From: Ideonella margarita
Lineage (GTDB): Bacteria; Pseudomonadota; Gammaproteobacteria; Burkholderiales; Burkholderiaceae_C
NCBI RefSeq assembly: GCF_038066635.1
Contig: NZ_JBBUTI010000010.1
Span: 116,250-180,249, forward strand
Direction: 5' to 3'
Length of the DNA: 64,000 bases
The first letter of the stretch is position 1. The number at the start of each line of letters is the position of its first letter. Shown piece after piece: positions 8,038-16,359 of this stretch. The translations under genes were made by a program, and so were the position numbers. Below the pieces are notes generated by a model, which saw nothing but the letters and a program-made list of their open reading frames with translations, was not told the origin of the DNA and made no database searches.

Positions 8038-8883
8038 ATGCCACAGACGATTAACACGAACCTCGCTTCGCTCAATGCGCAGCGAAACCTGAATTCCTCG
8101 CAGTCGTCACTCGCCACCTCGATGCAGCGACTGTCTTCGGGGATGCGGGTGAATTCCGCCAAGGATGACGCCGCCGGCCTGGCGATTGCCGAACGCATGA
8201 ACGCGCAAGTGCGCGGCATGAACGTGGCAGTCCGCAATGCCAACGACGGCATCTCGCTGGCGCAAACCGCAGAAGGCGCCCTCTCCAAGGTGGGCGACTC
8301 ACTGCAGCGCATGCGGGAACTGGCTGTCCAGGCCCGCAATGCCACCAACTCCAGCTCGGACAAGGATTCCCTGAACAAGGAATTCGCCCAGCTGCAGAAG
8401 GAAATCAGCCGGGTGCTTGGCGGCACCAGCTTCAACGGCAAACACATTCTGGGCACCGACGCGACGACGCTGACCTTCCAGATCGGCGCCAATGTCACCG
8501 TGGACGACGTGATCGAGATCGATACCGTCAACATGGGCTCGGACACGACCATCACGGCGGTCACCACCGGCGCCACGATCGGTGCCACGGCTGATGCCAG
8601 CGCCATCGCCACGGTCATCAGCAACATTGACGGCGCCATCAACACCGTCAACGACACGCGAGCCACCTTCGGTGCCACGCAGAGTCGCTTCGACGCCATC
8701 ATCTCCAACCTGCAGCAGTCGGTGGAGAACCAGGCGGCGGCGCGCAGCCGGATCATGGATGCCGACTACGCGCAGGAAACGGCGAACATGAGTCGAGCGC
8801 AGATCTTGCAGCAGGCCGGCAATGCGATGGTGGCCCAGGCCAACCAGTTGCCGCAGCAGGTTTTGCGATTGCTGGGTCAATAA
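8038..8883 (+). CDS. flagellin 3
   Basis: 281 residues from the ATG at 8038, which has GAGGAG seven bases upstream; an upstream in-frame TTG is less likely because it overlaps that site. Canonical D0/D1 (QTINTNLASLNAQRN; SRIMDADYAQETANMSRAQI) but a central domain distinct from flagellins 1 and 2 (NMGSDTTITAVTTGATIG). Export substrate and filament subunit; the divergence suggests a minor or segment-specific filament protein. No convincing sigma-28 promoter is visible in 7821-8037, unlike the other two flagellins. Confidence 0.95.
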   Translation: MPQTINTNLASLNAQRNLNSSQSSLATSMQRLSSGMRVNSAKDDAAGLAIAERMNAQVRGMNVAVRNANDGISLAQTAEGALSKVGDSLQRMRELAVQARNATNSSSDKDSLNKEFAQLQKEISRVLGGTSFNGKHILGTDATTLTFQIGANVTVDDVIEIDTVNMGSDTTITAVTTGATIGATADASAIATVISNIDGAINTVNDTRATFGATQSRFDAIISNLQQSVENQAAARSRIMDADYAQETANMSRAQILQQAGNAMVAQANQLPQQVLRLLGQ

Positions 8884-8906
8884 GTCGAGACCAGGCATGC
8901 GATCAG

Positions 8907-8956
8907 GCCGCCGCGGCGCCATCCCCTGACGGGGTTGGCCGGCGGCGGCATTTTTG
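8907..8956 (+). terminator. terminator after flagellin 3
   Basis: GCCGCC (8907-8912) pairs with GGCGGC (8944-8949), with further inner pairing including CCCC/GGGG around TGA, followed by TTTTT. It separates flagellin 3 from the fliD promoter. Confidence 0.75.
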
Positions 8957-8967
8957 CTGGAAAGGCC

Positions 8968-8994
8968 TCAAGTTCTTCCGGACCAGGCCGACAA
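8968..8994 (+). promoter_or_regulatory. sigma-28 promoter, fliD
   Basis: TCAAGTTC at 8968-8975, 11 bases, GCCGACAA at 8987-8994 (7 of 8 to consensus). It lies 29 bases upstream of the fliD start. Confidence 0.65.
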
Positions 8995-9022
8995 CCCAGA
9001 CAGACGACGCGAGGAAATAGTC

Positions 9023-10450
9023 ATGGCAGCCATCAGTTCACTGGGTGTGGGTTCCGGTCTCGATTCCGAGGGGATCATCTCTGCGCTGCTGGCTGTGGAG
9101 CGTCGCCCGATCGATCTGCTCAAGCAGCGCACCACCGATACCAATACGCAGCTGTCGTCCATCGGCAAGCTGCAAAGCCTCACCTCCACCATGACCGACA
9201 AGGCCAACGCCCTGTCGTCGGTCACCTTGTGGGGTCAGAAGACATTTGCCTCCGGGGACGCCACCGCCATCACCGGCAGCGCCACCTCGGCGGCCGTGGC
9301 CGGCCGGTATTCGGTCACCGTGGGCCAGCTGGCGTCGAGCCAGACGGTCACGTCGAATGCCTTCGCGTCATCAAGCGCCACCTTGAATGAAGGCAGCCTG
9401 ACGATCGAGCTGGGCGCCTGGGACGGCCCGCCCGCCACGCAGTTCTCGCCCAAGAGCGGTGCCTCGCCAACCACCATCACCATCGGTGCCGGTGAAACCA
9501 GCCTGAGCAAGATCCGCGACAAGATCAATGCCGCCAGCGCTGGCGTCACGGCCACCATCGTGAACGACGCCACCGGCGCGCGCTTGTCGCTGCGCTCAAC
9601 GGCCACCGGTGAAGAAAACGGCTTCCGGATCTCGGCCGCCGAGACCACCGATGACGGCGACGCCACCACCGGCTTGTCGGCCCTGGCCTACAGCCCGCTG
9701 ACCGCCAGCACCACGATGACGCTGAACCAGTGGTCGAACAACGCCAAGGCGATGGTCAACGGCATCCAGGTCGAGTCGAAGACCAATACCTTCGACGGCG
9801 TGGCGGACGGGCTGTCTTTCACCGTGGCCAAGGCCAGTGCCACGCCGGTGGAATTGACGATCACCGCTGACAACAGCGCGGTCAAGACCGGCATCGAGGA
9901 CTTCGTCAAGGCGTTCAACGAGCTGGCCACCTTCATCAAGGACCAGACCAAGTACGACGCCGCATCCAAGAAGGGTGGGGTGCTGCAGGGCGACCAGGCC
10001 ACCATCGGTTTCCAGTGGCAGCTGCGCGGCATGCTGAACCAGAACTCATCGGCCTCCAGCACCTGGTCAAGGTTGTCCGAGATCGGCATCGCGATGAAGG
10101 CCGACGGCACGCTGGGCACCGATGCCACCAAGCTGTCGGATGCCCTGGCCAAGCCCGATGAGCTGCGCAAGTTGCTGGCCACCGACGGCAGCACCACCGC
10201 CAACTCGGGGTTCATGGACCGCTTCCGTGACCTGGGCAAGCGTGTGCTCGATGTCGACGGCAGCCTGCAGCAGCGTGAAGACGCGCTCAATGAGCAGGTC
10301 AAGCGCAACAACGACCGGCAAGCGCAGATGGAAACGCGGATCACCAGCGTGGAAGCCCGGCTGCGCGCCCAGTACCAGACGCTGGACACCAACATGTCCA
10401 AGCTCAGCAATCTGTCTTCGTACGTGTCGCAGCAGCTCAGTCTGTTGTGA
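9023..10450 (+). CDS. fliD: flagellar filament cap protein FliD (HAP2)
   Basis: 475 residues from the ATG at 9023, chosen because GAGGAAA precedes it and the N-terminus then reads ISSLGVGSGLDSEGIISALL, the typical FliD opening. Residues ~15-110 are the FliD N-domain with coiled-coil and the C-terminal ~200 residues the FliD C-domain (QREDALNEQVKRNNDRQAQM, ending in YVSQQLSLL). FliD caps the growing filament and guides flagellin insertion. It is preceded by its own sigma-28 promoter and followed by a terminator, so it forms a single-gene unit between the flagellins and fliS. Confidence 0.95.
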   Translation: MAAISSLGVGSGLDSEGIISALLAVERRPIDLLKQRTTDTNTQLSSIGKLQSLTSTMTDKANALSSVTLWGQKTFASGDATAITGSATSAAVAGRYSVTVGQLASSQTVTSNAFASSSATLNEGSLTIELGAWDGPPATQFSPKSGASPTTITIGAGETSLSKIRDKINAASAGVTATIVNDATGARLSLRSTATGEENGFRISAAETTDDGDATTGLSALAYSPLTASTTMTLNQWSNNAKAMVNGIQVESKTNTFDGVADGLSFTVAKASATPVELTITADNSAVKTGIEDFVKAFNELATFIKDQTKYDAASKKGGVLQGDQATIGFQWQLRGMLNQNSSASSTWSRLSEIGIAMKADGTLGTDATKLSDALAKPDELRKLLATDGSTTANSGFMDRFRDLGKRVLDVDGSLQQREDALNEQVKRNNDRQAQMETRITSVEARLRAQYQTLDTNMSKLSNLSSYVSQQLSLL

Positions 10451-10472
10451 CGGCAGTCGCGGCCAGCGACAA

Positions 10473-10495
10473 GGGCGCCTGCGGGCGCCCTTTTT
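10473..10495 (+). terminator. terminator after fliD
   Basis: GGGCGCC (10473-10479), loop TGCG, GGCGCCC (10484-10490), then TTTTT. Canonical rho-independent terminator. Confidence 0.9.
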
Positions 10496-10564
10496 GCATC
10501 CCGAGGCGCTGATTCCAGCGATTTCAAGCGGGAAACCGGGGGTTAAACAGGTTCTTTCGTCGGC

Positions 10565-10592
10565 TCAAGTGGGCAGGCGGGGCGGCCGATAA
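10565..10592 (+). promoter_or_regulatory. sigma-28 promoter, fliS-fliT-ycgR
   Basis: TCAAGTGG at 10565-10572, 12 bases, then perfect GCCGATAA at 10585-10592, 33 bases before the fliS ATG. The best -10 element in the late-gene region. Confidence 0.7.
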
Positions 10593-10625
10593 CTTCTCAA
10601 CGGTCACTGATTTGCGAGAACCAAG

Positions 10626-11063
10626 ATGTACAACCACCCCAGTGTCAGCTCCCCCTTCGGCCGTGGCGGCAGCTTTGCTCAGGCCTACCACCAGGTGGGC
10701 GTCCAGACCGGTGTCGAGGCAGCCAGCCCGCACCGCCTGATCGAAATGCTGTTTGACGGCTACATGACCGCCATCGCCCAGGCGCGTGGTGCCATGCAGA
10801 CCGGTGAGATCGAAGCCAAGGGCAAGGCCCTGTCGCGTGCCGCACGCATCGTGGACGAAGGCCTCAAGGCCAGTCTCAACGTGACGGCCGGCGGCGACCT
10901 GGCGCAAGACCTGACCGCACTCTACGAATACGTGGGCCTGCGGCTGACGCTGGCCAATGTGCGCAATGACGAAAGCATGCTGGACGAGTGCGTTCGCCTC
11001 ATCGAGCCGCTGCGTCAGGCCTGGCGTGACATCGCCCCCCAAGTCAACGGCACCAAGAGCTGA
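10626..11063 (+). CDS. fliS: flagellin export chaperone FliS
   Basis: 145 residues. The region YHQVGVQTGVEAASPHRLIE with MLFDGYMTAIAQARGAM is typical of FliS, a four-helix chaperone that binds the flagellin C-terminus in the cytoplasm and prevents premature polymerisation. First gene of a fliS-fliT-ycgR unit behind a sigma-28 promoter; 12 bases separate it from the fliT-like gene. Length is normal for the family. Confidence 0.93.
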   Translation: MYNHPSVSSPFGRGGSFAQAYHQVGVQTGVEAASPHRLIEMLFDGYMTAIAQARGAMQTGEIEAKGKALSRAARIVDEGLKASLNVTAGGDLAQDLTALYEYVGLRLTLANVRNDESMLDECVRLIEPLRQAWRDIAPQVNGTKS

Positions 11064-11075
11064 TCGGGGATTCGG

Positions 11076-11396
11076 ATGTCTTTGGGGACCAGCGCCATGA
11101 ACAATACTTTGCTGAACTACTACGAGGCCATCGAGCGCGCCAGTGCAGACATGCTGGAAGCCGCCCGCAATGGCCAATGGGATGAAGTCGTCAAGCTCGA
11201 GGGTGCTTGCGCGGTGCTGATCGCTCAGCTCAAGAACGCCGCCCACACCGAGGCCTTGCAACAGGATGAAACCAAGGTGAAGTCGCGCATCATGCAGCGT
11301 ATCTTGCTGAACGACGCGGAGATCCGACACCTGGCCGAGCCCTGGCTGGAAGACCTCGACATGATGATGTCAGGCAAGTCCAAGACCTTGCATTGA
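11076..11396 (+). CDS. fliT: FliT-like flagellar chaperone
   Basis: 106 residues, all helical, with the FliT-type pattern YYEAIERASADMLEAARNGQ and a WDEVVKLE segment. FliT binds FliD, and in enterics also FlhDC, so it links late export to regulation. Identification rests on position directly after fliS and on the weak but characteristic sequence; FliT diverges fast. An internal ATG at 11097 is an alternative start. The stop is four bases inside an upstream in-frame extension of ycgR, and the AAGGAGG at its end serves the next gene. Confidence 0.75.
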   Translation: MSLGTSAMNNTLLNYYEAIERASADMLEAARNGQWDEVVKLEGACAVLIAQLKNAAHTEALQQDETKVKSRIMQRILLNDAEIRHLAEPWLEDLDMMMSGKSKTLH

Positions 11397-11410
11397 AGGA
11401 GGCCGCGGCG

Positions 11411-12172
11411 ATGTTTTCCGACACCCAACCTGCTTCGCTTGATCCCATGGGTTCCGGTGACAGCTTCGCGCAGTTCCGGGTCGACGATCCTTTCGAGATC
11501 CGGGCTTTGCTCAAGACCGTGCAGGACCGTGAGGTGCTGGTGAACCTGAGCGGATCGGATGGCTCGGGCTACACCTCCACCCTCTGGGCCGTGGACGCCC
11601 AGCAGGGCAAGATCACCTTCACGGCCGACAAGCTCTCGCCGTCGGTGCAGTACCTGGTGGAAGCCGAAGATGTCGCCGCGGTGTGTTACCTCGACCAGAT
11701 CAAGGTGCAGTTCGACGTGCATGACCGCGTGCTGGTGCATGGCCGCCAGGCCTCGGTGCTGCAGGCCGCGATGCCGCGCGAGGTCTACCGCTTCCAGCGC
11801 CGCAATGCCTACCGGGTGCGCACGATCGAGCGCAGCTCACCGACCGCCACTTTCCGCCATCCGTCGATGCCCGACATGCAGCTGAAATTGCGGGTCGTGG
11901 ATGTGAGCATGGGCGGCTGTGCCTTGTTCATGCCCAGCGACATGCCGATGCTGGAGCCGGGCGGGCTGATCAACGACGCGCGGCTGGAACTGGACGCCGA
12001 TACCGACTTCCGCTCAGGGCTCGTGGTGCACCACGTGACGGGTTTGCAGCCCGAAGCCAAGGGTGTGCGCCTGGGTTGCGAGCTGCGCAACCTGTCGCCG
12101 GTGGCGACGCGGCAGTTGCAGCTCTACATCGACCAGACCCAGAAGCGCCGGCGCACGCTGTCGCTGGATTGA
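11411..12172 (+). CDS. ycgR: flagellar brake protein YcgR (c-di-GMP effector, PilZ)
   Basis: 253 residues from the ATG at 11411, chosen because AAGGAGG ends about ten bases upstream. Residues ~10-110 are the YcgR N-domain and ~115-245 a PilZ domain with the c-di-GMP motifs intact: RRNAYRVRT (RxxxR) and VVDVSMGGCALF (DxSxxG). In enterics YcgR with bound c-di-GMP acts on the motor to slow swimming. The signalling block at 48.8-61 kb could supply or remove the ligand. It converges with fliE, 26 bases apart, where a small GCGCT/AGCGC hairpin (12184-12196) sits. Confidence 0.93.
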   Translation: MFSDTQPASLDPMGSGDSFAQFRVDDPFEIRALLKTVQDREVLVNLSGSDGSGYTSTLWAVDAQQGKITFTADKLSPSVQYLVEAEDVAAVCYLDQIKVQFDVHDRVLVHGRQASVLQAAMPREVYRFQRRNAYRVRTIERSSPTATFRHPSMPDMQLKLRVVDVSMGGCALFMPSDMPMLEPGGLINDARLELDADTDFRSGLVVHHVTGLQPEAKGVRLGCELRNLSPVATRQLQLYIDQTQKRRRTLSLD

Positions 12173-12198
12173 GCAAGGGCAGGGCGCTCGAAGCGCGC

Positions 12199-12522
12199 TC
12201 AGACCTGCATGTTCATCACATCGGTGTAGGCCTGCACCAGCCGGCTGCGCACCGACAGGGCGGCCTGGAAGCCGATCTGTGATTTCTGCATCGCCACCAT
12301 CGTCTGCTCCAGGCTGACGGAAGGGTTGTCGAGCTGCAACTCGCGTTGCAGCCGGGACGACTCCAGCTGGCTGTCGCTGACCTGCTTCAGGGCCTGCGTC
12401 ATGGCGCTCTGGAAGTCGGCTTTCTCGACCGGGCGTGCCTTGGCCAGCGGCGTGCCGTCCGGGGCAAGGCCGGCGCGCGCAACAGCTTGGGAGAAGTCGA
12501 AAGGCTTGAGTTTCAGATCCAT
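12199..12522 (-). CDS. fliE: hook-basal body protein FliE
   Basis: 107 residues from the ATG at 12522, which has CGGAGG seven bases upstream; a longer in-frame extension lacks support. The C-terminal segment with SVSLEQTMVAMQKSQIGFQA and SVRSRLVQAYTDVMNMQV is diagnostic. FliE joins the MS ring to the proximal rod and is exported early. It is divergent from fliF, as in enterics, with about 186 bases between the start codons that should hold both promoters; I could not assign these. Confidence 0.95.
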   Translation of the reverse strand: MDLKLKPFDFSQAVARAGLAPDGTPLAKARPVEKADFQSAMTQALKQVSDSQLESSRLQRELQLDNPSVSLEQTMVAMQKSQIGFQAALSVRSRLVQAYTDVMNMQV

Positions 12523-12708
12523 GGGGCGCCTCCGAAGGGTCGGGGATGCATGGGTCGTCATCTTAGGGAGCAGCGGGGCTCCTGATGGTTGGAACTGCCG
12601 GGCGTTCGCGGGGCTTCTCACCCCATGGCCAGGCGGGTGGCTGTCCAACAATCAGGGCGTTCCTATCCAATCGGCCGTCTGAACCACGGTCGAGTTGCTG
12701 CCTCGACC

Positions 12709-14442
12709 ATGGACCAAGCTGTCGTTCCTGCTTCTACCCCTCTTCCGCTTGTGCCTGCGGATGCGCCGACCACGGTGGTTGGCAAGCTGACTGCTTTGCC
12801 GCCCGCTTCCAAGATGAAGCTCGGGGTGGCGGTGGCCGCCTTGCTGGCCACGGTGGTGGCGATGGTGCTGTGGGCCAACAAGGGCGACTGGAAGGTGCTC
12901 TACGCCAACCTGCCCGACAAGGAAGCCGGCGCCATCATTGCGCAGCTGACCCAGATGAACGTGCCGTACAAGCATAGCGAAGGCGGCGGCGCCTTGCTGG
13001 TGCCTGCCGAACGCATGTACGACGTGAAGATGAAGCTGGCCGCAGCCGGCCTGCCCAAGGCCCAGGTGGCGGGCAACGAACTGCTCGACAACGCCAAATT
13101 CGGCCAGACCGACCGCCAGGAGCGCATGAGCATGCAGCGCGCCCTGGAAGGCGAGCTGGTGCGCACCATCACCAAGCTCGATGGCGTGGAAGAGGCGCGT
13201 GTGCACCTGGCGCTGCCGAACCAGAATGGCTTCTTCCGTGAACAGCAAAAGCCCAGTGCCAGCGTGATGCTGACGCTGCACCCCGGCCGCACGCTGGACC
13301 GTGGCCAGGCCGCCGCCATCGTGCATCTGGTGTCGTCCAGCGTGCCGGAACTCAATGCCAAATCGGTGAGCGTGCTCGACCAGCGCGGCCAGTTGCTGTC
13401 GGGCCCCGGTGAAGACGCCGGCAAGTCGCTCGACGAGCAGCAGCTGCAGTACGTGCGCCAGATCGAGGCCAGCTACCTCAAGCGGGTGCAGGACATCATC
13501 GAGCCGGTGGTGGGCCGCGACAACCTGCGCGCCACCGTGGTGGCCGATGTGGATTTCTCGCAGAGCGAAGCCACCTCCGAGCAATACCGCCCCAACCAGG
13601 GCAATGAGCCGGCCGCCGTGCGCAGCCAGCAATCGATGGAATCGACCCTGCCGGGCCAGGCTGTGCCGGCCGGCGTGCCGGGTGCTGCCACCAACCAGCC
13701 GCCAGTGCCTGCCACGGCTCCGGTGAACGGCGCGGCCGCACCGCTGCAGCCGGCGCAGACCGGCGGCTCGGGCGGCGGCGCCAAGAAGGAAAACGTCACC
13801 AACTACGAGGTCGACAAGACCGTGCGGGTGACCCGCAACGCCACCGGCAACGTGCGCCGCATCAATGCCGCGCTGGTGGTGAACCACCGCACCAGCACCG
13901 ACCCCAAGGGCAAGACCAGCACCGTGCCGCTGACGCCCGAGGAAATGGAGAAGCTGACCGCCCTGGTGCAGGAAGCGGTGGGCTACAACAAGGAGCGTGG
14001 TGACTCGGTCAAGGTCATCAATGCGCCATTCCAGATCGAGCCGCCGGCCGCTGGCGACGAGCTGCCTTGGTGGAAGCAAGCCTGGCTGCTGGATCTGCTG
14101 CGCACCGGTGCCGTGCCGCTGGCCCTGGCGCTGGTGGCCCTGGGCCTGATCTTCGGCGTCATCAAGCCTTCGGTGATGAGCGCGCTGGCACCGCCGCCAC
14201 CGCCGCCCGCACCGGCTGAGACCGAGCTGACCGCCATCGAGAACAAGGGCGGGCAATTGAATGCGGTGATCGACGACGAGACCGGCCTGCCGGCGCTCGA
14301 AGGGGCCGAGGGCGGCCTGCCAGCCCTCGAAGCACCGCAGGAAAACAGCAAGCTCGAAGCGGCCCGCAAGCTGGCCCGGGAGAACCCGGTGGCGGTGGCC
14401 AACATCATGCGTGAGTGGGTTACCGGCGAGCCGGTGGCCTGA
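12709..14442 (+). CDS. fliF: MS-ring protein FliF
   Basis: 577 residues from the ATG at 12709; upstream in-frame residues look non-coding. TM1 lies at ~37-55 (VAVAALLATVVAMVLWA), followed by the YscJ/FliF ring-building region (WKVLYANLPDKEAGAIIAQL) and periplasmic RBM3 region, a Pro/Ala-rich linker (~320-360), and TM2 at ~470-490. The C-terminal tail is the cytoplasmic FliG-binding end (ARKLARENPVAVANIMREW). It forms the MS ring in the inner membrane. First gene of fliFGHIJK. Confidence 0.97.
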   Translation: MDQAVVPASTPLPLVPADAPTTVVGKLTALPPASKMKLGVAVAALLATVVAMVLWANKGDWKVLYANLPDKEAGAIIAQLTQMNVPYKHSEGGGALLVPAERMYDVKMKLAAAGLPKAQVAGNELLDNAKFGQTDRQERMSMQRALEGELVRTITKLDGVEEARVHLALPNQNGFFREQQKPSASVMLTLHPGRTLDRGQAAAIVHLVSSSVPELNAKSVSVLDQRGQLLSGPGEDAGKSLDEQQLQYVRQIEASYLKRVQDIIEPVVGRDNLRATVVADVDFSQSEATSEQYRPNQGNEPAAVRSQQSMESTLPGQAVPAGVPGAATNQPPVPATAPVNGAAAPLQPAQTGGSGGGAKKENVTNYEVDKTVRVTRNATGNVRRINAALVVNHRTSTDPKGKTSTVPLTPEEMEKLTALVQEAVGYNKERGDSVKVINAPFQIEPPAAGDELPWWKQAWLLDLLRTGAVPLALALVALGLIFGVIKPSVMSALAPPPPPPAPAETELTAIENKGGQLNAVIDDETGLPALEGAEGGLPALEAPQENSKLEAARKLARENPVAVANIMREWVTGEPVA

Positions 14443-14474
14443 TCCAGACGAAGACAAAGCAGGCGAGCATCCAC

Positions 14475-15485
14475 ATGGCTGGCAAGAACAACGACGACGA
14501 AGGCGCGGAAAACGCCGCAATCCTGCTCATGTCGCTGGGCGAGGAGGAGGCGGCCTCCGTCTTCAAGCACCTCGGCCCGAAGGAAGTGCAGAAGCTGGGC
14601 GAAACCATCGCCAAGATGAAGATCATTCCGCGCGAGCGCGTGGAGCAGGTGCTCGACAAGTTCACCGAGCTGGCGAAAGAGCAGCACAGCCTGGTGGCCG
14701 ACACCGACGAATACGTCAAGGCCGTGCTGCGCAAGGCGCTGGGCGACGACAAGGCCAACATGCTGATCGACCGCATCCTGCAGGGCAGCGATGTGAGCGG
14801 CATCGAAAGCCTGAAGTGGATGGACGCCGGCTCGGTGGCCGAGCTGCTGCGCAACGAACACCCGCAGATCATTGCCGCCATCCTGGTGCACCTGGACCAG
14901 GACCAGGCCTCGTCGGTGCTCAAGCTGTTCACCGAGCGCCAGCGCAATGAAGTGCTGATCCGCATCGCCACGCTCGACGGCATCCAGCCGACCGCGCTGA
15001 AGGACCTGAACGAGGTGATGAGCAAGATCCTGGCCGGTGGTGATCGCCTGAAGAAGGCGTCGCTGGGTGGCGTGAAGGCCGCGGCCGAGATCATCAACAT
15101 GATGGGCTCGTCGGTGGAAACCTCGGCGCTGGACTACATCCGCGAAGCCGACAACGACCTGGCCCAGAAGATCATGGACAACATGTTCACCTTCGAGGAC
15201 CTGAACAAGCTCGACGACAAGGGCTTCCAGTCGGTGCTGAAGGAAGTGCAGAGCGACTCGCTCATCCTGGCGCTCAAGGGCGCCACCTCCGACCTGCGCG
15301 AGAAGGTCTTCCGCAACATGTCCAGCCGTGCCGCCGAAACGCTGCGCGAAGACCTGGAATCGCGCGGTCCGGTGCGTGTGTCTGAAGTGGAAGCCGAGCA
15401 GAAGGAAATGCTGAAGATCGTTCGCCGCCTGGTGGACGAAGGTCAGATCGTGCTGGCGTCCGGAGGCGCGGATGACTTCCTCTAA
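14475..15485 (+). CDS. fliG: flagellar motor switch protein FliG
   Basis: 336 residues from the ATG at 14475. N-domain (AAILLMSLGEEEAASVFKHL) binds FliF; the middle domain contains HPQIIAAILVHLDQDQASS, the EHPQ-type motif that contacts FliM; the C-domain holds the charged torque helix (SSRAAETLREDLESRGPV). FliG transmits force from the stator. The 3' end overlaps fliH by 14 bases, so the two are translationally coupled. Confidence 0.97.
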   Translation: MAGKNNDDEGAENAAILLMSLGEEEAASVFKHLGPKEVQKLGETIAKMKIIPRERVEQVLDKFTELAKEQHSLVADTDEYVKAVLRKALGDDKANMLIDRILQGSDVSGIESLKWMDAGSVAELLRNEHPQIIAAILVHLDQDQASSVLKLFTERQRNEVLIRIATLDGIQPTALKDLNEVMSKILAGGDRLKKASLGGVKAAAEIINMMGSSVETSALDYIREADNDLAQKIMDNMFTFEDLNKLDDKGFQSVLKEVQSDSLILALKGATSDLREKVFRNMSSRAAETLREDLESRGPVRVSEVEAEQKEMLKIVRRLVDEGQIVLASGGADDFL

Positions 15486-16359
15486 ACCCTACGGCCCGCG
15501 CCAGGTGCCGCCGCCGCAAGGCACGACACCGCGCGCTGCCAACGCCTATGCGCGCTTCATTCCGCGTGAAGAGCTGCAGGACTTCGCCAGCTGGACGCCC
15601 GACGCCTTTGCCGGTGTTTCGCGCCAGCAAGGCGGCCTGAGCGCCCCGGCCCCGCCCAAGCCCGAGCCGGTGGCACCTGAGCCCGTGGTCGAGCCCGCCG
15701 GCCCGACCGAGGCCGACTGGCTGACCCGCGTTCAAGAGGCCCGCCAGCAAGGCTGGCACGACGGCCACCGCGACGGCCTGGAGGCCCTGGAAGCCGCCAA
15801 GCGCCAGTTTGCCCAGCAGACCAGCGCGCAGATGACCGCGCTGCTGGCCAGCACCGAGGCTCGCCTGGCTGCACTTGAAATCGACATGGCCCAGGCCTTG
15901 ATGGACAGCGCCGTGATGCTGGCCCGCCAGGTGGTGCGCAGCGAGCTTGCCACGCGCCCCGAGCTGGTGGCGCAGGTGGCGCAGGACGCCGTGGCCGCGC
16001 TGATGTTGTCGGCCCGCCAGCTGCGCATGCGCCTGCACCCTGACGACGTGGCGCTGGTGGCGCAGGGCGCGGCCGACGCCTTGAAGTCGCGTGATGTGCT
16101 GCTGCTGGCCGATGCGCAGGTGGAGCGCGGTGGTTGCCTGCTGGAATCTGATCTCGGCCGGGTGGATGCCCGGATCGAGCAACGCTGGATGCAGGCCGCA
16201 GCCGTGTTCAACGCACCGGTGGCCTGGGAGGCGCCGATGGCTGCGCCCGACGCTTTGCCTGAAGTGGCGCCGGACCTCGTGAACGGCGTTGTGGACGCCA
16301 TTGCGAATGACGTTGCCACGGACGTTGCGAATGACACCACGCTGGAGGCCGCCCCATGA
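15472..16359 (+). CDS. fliH: flagellar export ATPase regulator FliH
   Basis: 295 residues, longer than the ~230 of enterics because of a Pro/Ala-rich segment at ~45-80. Then come the helical GWHDGHRDGLEALEAAKRQF region and the conserved C-terminal FliH/HrpE part (LADAQVERGGCLLESDLG, RVDARIEQRW). FliH holds FliI inactive and docks it to the C ring and export gate. The last ~45 residues are Ala/Val/Asp-rich with near-repeats (AIANDVATDVANDT). The stop overlaps the fliI ATG by four bases. Confidence 0.92.
   Translation: MTSSKPYGPRQVPPPQGTTPRAANAYARFIPREELQDFASWTPDAFAGVSRQQGGLSAPAPPKPEPVAPEPVVEPAGPTEADWLTRVQEARQQGWHDGHRDGLEALEAAKRQFAQQTSAQMTALLASTEARLAALEIDMAQALMDSAVMLARQVVRSELATRPELVAQVAQDAVAALMLSARQLRMRLHPDDVALVAQGAADALKSRDVLLLADAQVERGGCLLESDLGRVDARIEQRWMQAAAVFNAPVAWEAPMAAPDALPEVAPDLVNGVVDAIANDVATDVANDTTLEAAP

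Noticed and set aside
12652..14520. Long minus-strand frame opposite fliF
   Set aside because: His/Arg/Gly-rich low-complexity translation without motifs; fliF on the plus strand is unambiguous.
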